Source of the DNA: Candidatus Aminicenantota bacterium
GTDB taxonomy: Bacteria > Acidobacteriota > Aminicenantia > S016-38
NCBI GenBank assembly: GCA_027068075.1
Contig: JAMOUJ010000005.1
Location: forward strand, 460,162 to 524,161
DNA length: 64,000 bases
Reading direction: 5' to 3'
Within the stretch, counting starts at the first letter, position 1. Each line of letters begins with the position of its first letter. This document shows, piece after piece, positions 59,250 through 64,000 of this stretch. The position numbers were made by a program, and so were the translations under genes. The notes under the pieces were generated by a model that saw only the letters and a program-made list of their open reading frames with translations, did not search any database and was not told the DNA's origin.

Positions 59250-60845
59250 ATGATAGAGGTCCTGAGAATAAAAAACCTGGCGGTGGTGGAGGAGGCAGAA
59301 CTGGAGTTTGAGGAGGGATTTGTGGTTTTAACCGGGGAAACCGGAGCCGGGAAGTCCATCATCGTGGGAAGCCTGAAGGCCCTGGTCAGCGGGAGATGGG
59401 ATGCCGAAGTTATCCGGACGGGCGAGGAAAGGGCGAAGATTGAAGCGATAATAGACGGCAAAGTGGTGGGGCTGGAGATCGGCAAAAAAAGATCAAAGGC
59501 CCTTCTGGAAGGGGAGATGGTGCCCCTGAAGAAACTGGCGGAGTTTGCCGCCTCCAGAATAGACATCTTCGGCCAGAGGGACCATTATTTCCTCCTTCAC
59601 CCCGAAAATCACCTGATTTTTCTGGACGATTACCTGGACCTCTCCTCCCTGAGGGAGGAGGTGGAGGCCCGGTGGCAGGCCTATGAAGAGGCCCTCAGGG
59701 CCTTGAGAAGGGCGGAGGAAAGGAGGGAGGACCTGAGGAGGGAGAGGGAGTTGCTTAGATTTCAGATTCAGGAGATAGAATCAGCGGGATTAAAGGAGGG
59801 GGAGGACGAAGAACTTCTTGCCCTGAGGGAAGTTCTCGTGAAGAAGGAGAAATTAAAGGAGGCCCTATCCCTGCTCAGCCGGGAACTGGAGGGGGAAGGG
59901 GGGGCCGCCGATAGGCTCTGGAGGATTAAGGGTGCCCTGGAGGAATTGGGCAGCGCCTTTTCAGAATTCATGCCCTATGCCCGGGAACTTGAGGGATTCC
60001 TTTCCAGCATCTCCGATGTGATAAGGCTGGTGGGGGAAAAGATAGCCTACATAGAGGAGGAGGAAGGTTCCCTGGAGGCAGTAGAGGAACGCCTGGCCCT
60101 GATAGAAAATTTGAAAAGAAAATACGGGAACACCATCGGGGAAATCCACGGTTTCAAGGAAAAGGCCATAAAGAAGTTAAGGGAACTGGAGGAGGCCTTT
60201 GATATGGAAAGGCTGGAGCGGGAAAGAAAAAGGAAGGAGGAGGAGTTTTTAGCGTTCGCCCGGAAACTTTCCCATCTCCGCCGGGAAGGAAAGGGAAAAC
60301 TGGAGAAGGAGGTACTGAAAAACCTCAAAAAATTGGCCATGGAAAGGGCCAGGTTTGAGGTGGTTTTTGTTGACAGGGACCCCTATCCCCTGGGCCTGGA
60401 AGAGGCCGAGTTCTTCTTTTCCGCCAATCCCGGGGAGGAAGTCAGACCCCTGAGGAAGGTGGCCTCCGGCGGAGAACTTTCCAGGATAATGCTCGCGCTT
60501 AAAAACCTCTTTGCCGGGGAAGGAAAGACCTTCGTTTTTGACGAAATAGATGCCGGTATAGGAGGAAAAACCTCCCTGGAACTGGGAAAGATGCTACGGG
60601 AAATTGCGAAGGGAAACCAGACCATAGTGGTGACGCACCTTCCCCAGGTGGCAGCCTTCGCTCACCAGCATTTTCTGGTGGAGAAGAAAATAAGGGGAGG
60701 AAGAACATACACCACGGTGCGGGAACTCAAAGGTAAGGAAAGGGTAAAGGAACTGGCCAGAATGCTCTCCGGGGAGGTTTCCCCGGTGGCCCTCCGCAGC
60801 GCGGAGGAACTCTTGAAAAAATCTACTTCCCCACGCTCTTCCTGA
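59250..60845 (+). CDS. recN: DNA repair protein RecN
   Basis: 531 residues. SMC-like ATPase for double-strand-break repair. Walker A TGETGAGKSIIVG (about 29-41), coiled-coil arms (about 140-215 and 275-360), ABC signature ASGGELSRIMLALK (about 406-419), and Walker B TFVFDEIDAGIGG (about 427-439) with a VVTHLPQVAAFA H-loop. The final 23 nt overlap the convergent dsbC-like gene. No LexA-type box was identified upstream. Confidence 0.95.
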   Translation: MIEVLRIKNLAVVEEAELEFEEGFVVLTGETGAGKSIIVGSLKALVSGRWDAEVIRTGEERAKIEAIIDGKVVGLEIGKKRSKALLEGEMVPLKKLAEFAASRIDIFGQRDHYFLLHPENHLIFLDDYLDLSSLREEVEARWQAYEEALRALRRAEERREDLRRERELLRFQIQEIESAGLKEGEDEELLALREVLVKKEKLKEALSLLSRELEGEGGAADRLWRIKGALEELGSAFSEFMPYARELEGFLSSISDVIRLVGEKIAYIEEEEGSLEAVEERLALIENLKRKYGNTIGEIHGFKEKAIKKLRELEEAFDMERLERERKRKEEEFLAFARKLSHLRREGKGKLEKEVLKNLKKLAMERARFEVVFVDRDPYPLGLEEAEFFFSANPGEEVRPLRKVASGGELSRIMLALKNLFAGEGKTFVFDEIDAGIGGKTSLELGKMLREIAKGNQTIVVTHLPQVAAFAHQHFLVEKKIRGGRTYTTVRELKGKERVKELARMLSGEVSPVALRSAEELLKKSTSPRSS

Positions 60846-61596
60846 GCATCTCCTCCAGGGCCCGAATATCGGCGCCCACCACCCTTTCTCCTGTGTCCAT
60901 TATAAAGGTAGGAACGCCGGTTATTCCCAGTTCCCGGGCCAGTTTGTCCGTTTTGGATAGAATGGCTTCCCCTTTTACGCATTTTTCCTTGGCGGGGTTG
61001 GCCTTTTTCTCCCATTCCTTGGCCAGGTAGGTATCCAGGTTCAGCCCCTTACATATGGCCACCGCCGCCAGGTCGGTTCCCCGGGGCCTGTGAACCGGAT
61101 AAAAGAGAACCTTAAGTATTACATTGTATTTTTTTGCGATGGACTTTATCTGTTTTTCGGCCCTGGCGCAGTAGGGGCATACCGGATCGGTGAACATGTA
61201 GAGCACCCTCCTGGCCGAAGGGGAAGGCTTGTACACCATCACGGTGAGGGCGTCGGCCCTTCTTCTCAGGGTTTTAAATTTCCCCTTCTGCAATTCCGCT
61301 TCCTTTGCCTGGGCCTTTTGGTAACTTTCGTTGGTGATGCTCTGCCCCAGGGAGAAAAGGTTTCCAATTATCACATAACCCTTGCCCACATAAAAGGGAT
61401 AGGGTTTCCCGTTTAACTCCACCAGGAGTTCACAGAGGTTGAAGACGGGCTTTTTGGAGAGGACCTTCCCCTGAGGAAGTTTGGGGACATGCTTTTGAAG
61501 GGTGGCATAGGTGACCCCGGTGCAGGGATTTTTAGCGGCAGACAAAGCCGGAAAAACGAGGGTAACAAAAAGAATTGCGAGAACTAATTTTCTCAT
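60823..61596 (-). CDS. DsbC-like periplasmic thiol:disulfide interchange protein
   Basis: 257 residues. Signal peptide (KLVLAILFVTLVFPALSA), an N-terminal dimerisation-like domain (about 22-115) and a thioredoxin-fold domain with CPYC (C140, C143), cis-Pro TGVPTFIMDTGERVVG and AEKQIKSIAKKYNV. Two further Cys lie in the N-terminal part (NPCTG; NLCELL). It probably isomerises or reduces disulfides of secreted proteins. It is the last gene of the relA operon, 48 nt after the coiled-coil gene, with GGAGG before the ATG. Confidence 0.85.
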   Translation of the reverse strand: MRKLVLAILFVTLVFPALSAAKNPCTGVTYATLQKHVPKLPQGKVLSKKPVFNLCELLVELNGKPYPFYVGKGYVIIGNLFSLGQSITNESYQKAQAKEAELQKGKFKTLRRRADALTVMVYKPSPSARRVLYMFTDPVCPYCARAEKQIKSIAKKYNVILKVLFYPVHRPRGTDLAAVAICKGLNLDTYLAKEWEKKANPAKEKCVKGEAILSKTDKLARELGITGVPTFIMDTGERVVGADIRALEEMLRKSVGK

Positions 61597-61644
61597 TGAA
61601 ACCTCCTTCCCCCTATTTTATCAGCCCCGGTCCCCAGGACAAAA

Positions 61645-62154
61645 TCAGCGGAGCCATCCAGGTGGAATGCCGGCCTTTCTGGCCTCCTCGTATAAACGCT
61701 CCAGGTCCTTCTGGGCCTGGGCCAGTTCCTTCCTGGCGGCTTCCAGTTGGCCCTTGACCTTTTCCAGGGTGGATTTTACCCTCTGGTGGGCCAGGGGGCG
61801 TTGCTCTATGAGAAAGGTGGTGTTCAGGTTGTTGAGTTGTCTTTCAAGTTCCTGGATCCTTTTTTTCAGGGAGGCTATTTTTTCTTCAAGGTTTCTCTTC
61901 CTTGAAAGCCACCATTCCTTGCTCTTCTTCGGGGATTTCTTCCCGTCCAACTCCTCCTTACCCCCGGCAGGAGTGGAGGAGCGAACGCCCTTTACGATGA
62001 CGCTGGGCGGAGGGGTTTTGCCCAGGTCCTGGTTAGTTATCACCCGGGAAACCTTCACCTTTTTCCTCCTTTCCTTCTCCTTTTTTGAGAGTTTCACCAG
62101 CGGAGATTGAGAAAGGAGGAAACCCGCCAGGAGAAAGATGGTTAAAATTCTCAT
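61645..62154 (-). CDS. Secreted coiled-coil protein
   Basis: 169 residues: signal peptide (RILTIFLLAGFLLSQSP), a basic Ser/Lys/Pro-rich segment (to about 80), then a long heptad-type coiled coil (about 85-160; KIASLKKRIQELERQLNNL, LEAARKELAQAQKDLERLYEE) and the ending ARKAGIPPGWLR. A similar coil with a PPGW tail is recurrent in Acidobacteriota-like genomes; it is not assigned to a named family. A GAGGAGG site precedes the ATG, 19 nt after the relA stop. Possibly envelope-associated. Confidence 0.7.
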   Translation of the reverse strand: MRILTIFLLAGFLLSQSPLVKLSKKEKERRKKVKVSRVITNQDLGKTPPPSVIVKGVRSSTPAGGKEELDGKKSPKKSKEWWLSRKRNLEEKIASLKKRIQELERQLNNLNTTFLIEQRPLAHQRVKSTLEKVKGQLEAARKELAQAQKDLERLYEEARKAGIPPGWLR

Positions 62155-62173
62155 GTCGTCCTCCTCAGCAATA

Positions 62174-64000
62174 TTATAAAACCTTTATGTTCAGAATTTC
62201 ATCCTGGGAGTTGAGGTCGCGGAACACCTCGTTCCATTGCTTTTTGTCCTTCACTTCAAAGGTTATATAAACCAGGCCCGTGCCGTCCCCCACGGAGTTT
62301 CCCCTTACATCCACCACATTTATTTCGTGGCGGGAGATGAGTTCCAGGACATCCTTGAGCATGCCCGGCCGGTCTATTACCTTTACCTCCAGGGACACCG
62401 TCTGGCGCTGATCGCCACCCTCCACCCATTGGGCTTCCCGGATTCTGGAAGGGTTCAGCAGTCCCTGGAGGTAGAGGGGGCATGATTTTGTGTGGATTTT
62501 TATTCCCCTCTTGGTCACATATGCAAAGATTTCGTCCCCCTTGATGGGCTTGCAGCATCCGGCAAATTCCACCTCAATGTCCTCGTAGCCGTCCACCGTA
62601 ACCGTCGGTTTTTTCAAGACCCTCTTTCTTTTACGGATTTCCTCCCGGAATTTTTCAGGGAAAAGCCTTCTCAGCAAGCGGGTGGAGGGGGAGATGGCCT
62701 CCTTGCCCAGGAGGTAGTAAAAATAATCCAGGTCCTTTATGTTTATGTGCCGGAGCCTTTCCTCCAGTTCCTCCTCCGAGACATCCCCCAGGGTTTTCCT
62801 GTTTTTCTGGGCGAACTCCTCCCAGAGTTTTTTCCCCTGGGGTATCAGACGGCTCTTTTCGGTTTTTCTGAACCAACTTTTTATTTTTTGCCTGGCCCTC
62901 TGGGTTTTAACGAAGTTAAGCCAGTCCACCGATGGGGTGGCCTTGGGATCCGTGATTATCTCCACCACCTGTCCCGACTGGAGTGGCTTTTTGAGAGAGT
63001 ACCGGAGGCCGTCCACCTTGGCCCCCACGGCGTGGTGGCCAATCTCAGTGTGGATGGCGTAGGCGAAGTCCAGGGGGGTGGAGCCTGCGGGCAGTTCAAT
63101 GGTGTGTCCCTTGGGGGTCTGAACATAGATGACTTCCCGGACTTCCAGGCCCCTGCCGATGTTTTTTATGAGGTCCTTTTCCCTCAGGTCGCTCTGGAGT
63201 TCCCGGACGAAGTCCAGGGCTTCCTTAATGTAACTCCGGTCCTCTTTGTAGGTGAGGTGGGAGGCGCTGCCCAGTTCCGCTTCCCTGTGCATCTCCTCGG
63301 TTCTTATTTGAATCTCAAATTTGTCCCCGCCTACGATGATGGTGGTATGAAGGGATCTGTAACCGTTGGGCTTTGGGCTGGCTATCCAGTCGCGAAGCCT
63401 TCCCTGGATTGGGGGCCAGTTTTTGTGGACTATTCCCAGGATTTGATAACAGCGATCCACGGTATCGGTGATAACCCTCAGGGCCAGGAGGTCGTCTATG
63501 CTGGAAAGTTCAACCCCCTTCCTCCTCATCTTCCGGAAAATGCTGTAAAGCCTTTTGACCCTGGCCTGGATTTTAAATGGGATTCCCTCCTTTTTAAGGA
63601 CCTCCTTCAGAAGGGATTCCATTTTCTGGAGTTTCCCCTTGAATTCTTCCATGCGGGAGGCGAGGAGTTTCTCAAGCCGGGAATATTCTTCGGGATAGAG
63701 GTAGCGGAAGCACAGGTCCTCCAGGTCTCCCTTTACCCTTCCCATTCCCATCATGTGGGCTATGGGCACATATATGGTGAGGGTTTCTTCCGCAATTCGC
63801 CTTTGTTTGTGGGGAGGGAGATACTGGAGGGTTTCCATGTTGTGAAGGCGGTCCGCCAGTTTAACCTTCAGGATCCTCGGTTCGTCCATGGAGGAGAGAA
63901 AGAGTTTCAGGATGGAGGCCACCTGTCTCTCGGAGGAAGAAAACCCTTTTCCCCCGGTTTCCGGAATCTTCACCCGGGAGAGTTTGGTCAGGGCATCCAC
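62174..64000 (-). CDS. RelA/SpoT-type (p)ppGpp synthetase/hydrolase (5' end cut by window)
   Basis: The window holds 608 codons of the 3' part. Visible: the end of the HD hydrolase domain (KLADRLHNMETLQYL), the synthetase domain with RVKRLYSIFRKMRRKG, DDLLALRVI, SPKPNGYRSLHTTI and EIQIRTEEMH, a TGS domain (VQTPKGHTIELPAGSTPLDFAYAIH) and an ACT domain at the C-terminus (IDRPGMLKDVLELISRHEINVVD). The HD residues kept suggest a bifunctional Rel enzyme. A small zinc-finger-like CCKPIKGDEIFAY segment precedes the ACT domain, as usual. It is the first visible gene of a relA, coiled-coil, dsbC-like operon. Confidence 0.93.
   Translation of the reverse strand: MDALTKLSRVKIPETGGKGFSSSERQVASILKLFLSSMDEPRILKVKLADRLHNMETLQYLPPHKQRRIAEETLTIYVPIAHMMGMGRVKGDLEDLCFRYLYPEEYSRLEKLLASRMEEFKGKLQKMESLLKEVLKKEGIPFKIQARVKRLYSIFRKMRRKGVELSSIDDLLALRVITDTVDRCYQILGIVHKNWPPIQGRLRDWIASPKPNGYRSLHTTIIVGGDKFEIQIRTEEMHREAELGSASHLTYKEDRSYIKEALDFVRELQSDLREKDLIKNIGRGLEVREVIYVQTPKGHTIELPAGSTPLDFAYAIHTEIGHHAVGAKVDGLRYSLKKPLQSGQVVEIITDPKATPSVDWLNFVKTQRARQKIKSWFRKTEKSRLIPQGKKLWEEFAQKNRKTLGDVSEEELEERLRHINIKDLDYFYYLLGKEAISPSTRLLRRLFPEKFREEIRKRKRVLKKPTVTVDGYEDIEVEFAGCCKPIKGDEIFAYVTKRGIKIHTKSCPLYLQGLLNPSRIREAQWVEGGDQRQTVSLEVKVIDRPGMLKDVLELISRHEINVVDVRGNSVGDGTGLVYITFEVKDKKQWNEVFRDLNSQDEILNIKVL

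Noticed and set aside
1..64000. CRISPR array, insertion sequence, phage genes, tRNA or rRNA
   Set aside because: No direct-repeat array, transposase, integrase or structural RNA was seen; spaces between genes are short and already accounted for.

Overview
The window reads as a gene-dense chromosomal segment of a Gram-negative (diderm), anaerobic and probably thermophilic bacterium. Diderm: outer-membrane beta-barrels, Lgt plus Lnt, and many signal peptides and lipoprotein boxes. Anaerobe: a complete Rnf complex, with pyruvate phosphate dikinase and a CBS-regulated family II pyrophosphatase. Thermophily is inferred from a TtuA-type tRNA thiolase and heavy use of AGG/AGA/ATA codons. The mix of a secreted Asp-box propeller, a TPR-fused sulfatase-fold lipoprotein, a MEMO-family protein and a secreted coiled-coil protein ending in a GIPPGWLR-like tail resembles Acidobacteriota or Aminicenantota; that assignment is a guess from family style. 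No mobile element, CRISPR array, tRNA or rRNA was seen, and no gap between genes exceeds about 190 bp.

Layout. 1-1244: 3' part of recJ (minus). 1254-2817: a minus-strand operon of three NifX/NafY-type cofactor-binding proteins and one Gly/Tyr/Arg-rich small protein, behind a textbook sigma-54 promoter. 3005-4246: divergent sigma-54 activator with a Cys-containing PAS domain. 4243-7836: Asp-box propeller and exonuclease III (minus). 7887-10126: radA and a PIN-TRAM membrane protein. 10127-10816: DUF4412 protein (minus). 10921-17715: rnfCDGEAB, RseC-like, NusG-II and apbE. 17749-27990: membrane proteins, lipid kinase, MEMO, acyl-CoA synthetase, pyrophosphatase, polyamine genes, isocitrate/isopropylmalate dehydrogenase and TtuA. 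27961-33380: smc, GT-C-like protein and endonuclease V (minus). 33414-38119: PQQ propeller, barrel and subtilase (minus). 38231-41686: lgt, sulfatase-fold/TPR and a thioredoxin-like protein. 41688-45097: DUF507 pair and ppdK (minus). 45218-52417: IclR regulator, cyclase, porin, homoserine dehydrogenase, aldehyde dehydrogenase and a Na+/amino-acid symporter with an unusual N-terminal domain. 52409-57723: a tight minus operon of an ExbB-like channel, two ExbD-like proteins, an unknown membrane-anchored protein, PrsW, MenG and an FAH-family enzyme. 57790-60845: lnt and recN. 60823-64000: relA/spoT (5' end outside), a coiled-coil protein and a DsbC-like protein (minus).

Two architectural patterns stand out. 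First, most transcription-unit starts carry a good -10 hexamer (often extended, TGGTATAAT-like) that ends 6 to 9 nt before the ATG, with no Shine-Dalgarno sequence. This predicts leaderless mRNAs for about a dozen genes, while genes inside operons have ordinary AGGAGG sites. Second, all six convergent gene pairs overlap or abut (from 1 nt apart to 30 nt overlapped), leaving no space for separate terminators. The best candidates for less-described systems are the sigma-54/NifX/Gly-rich-protein locus at 1254-4246 and the ExbB-ExbD-ExbD-PrsW operon at 53951-57723.
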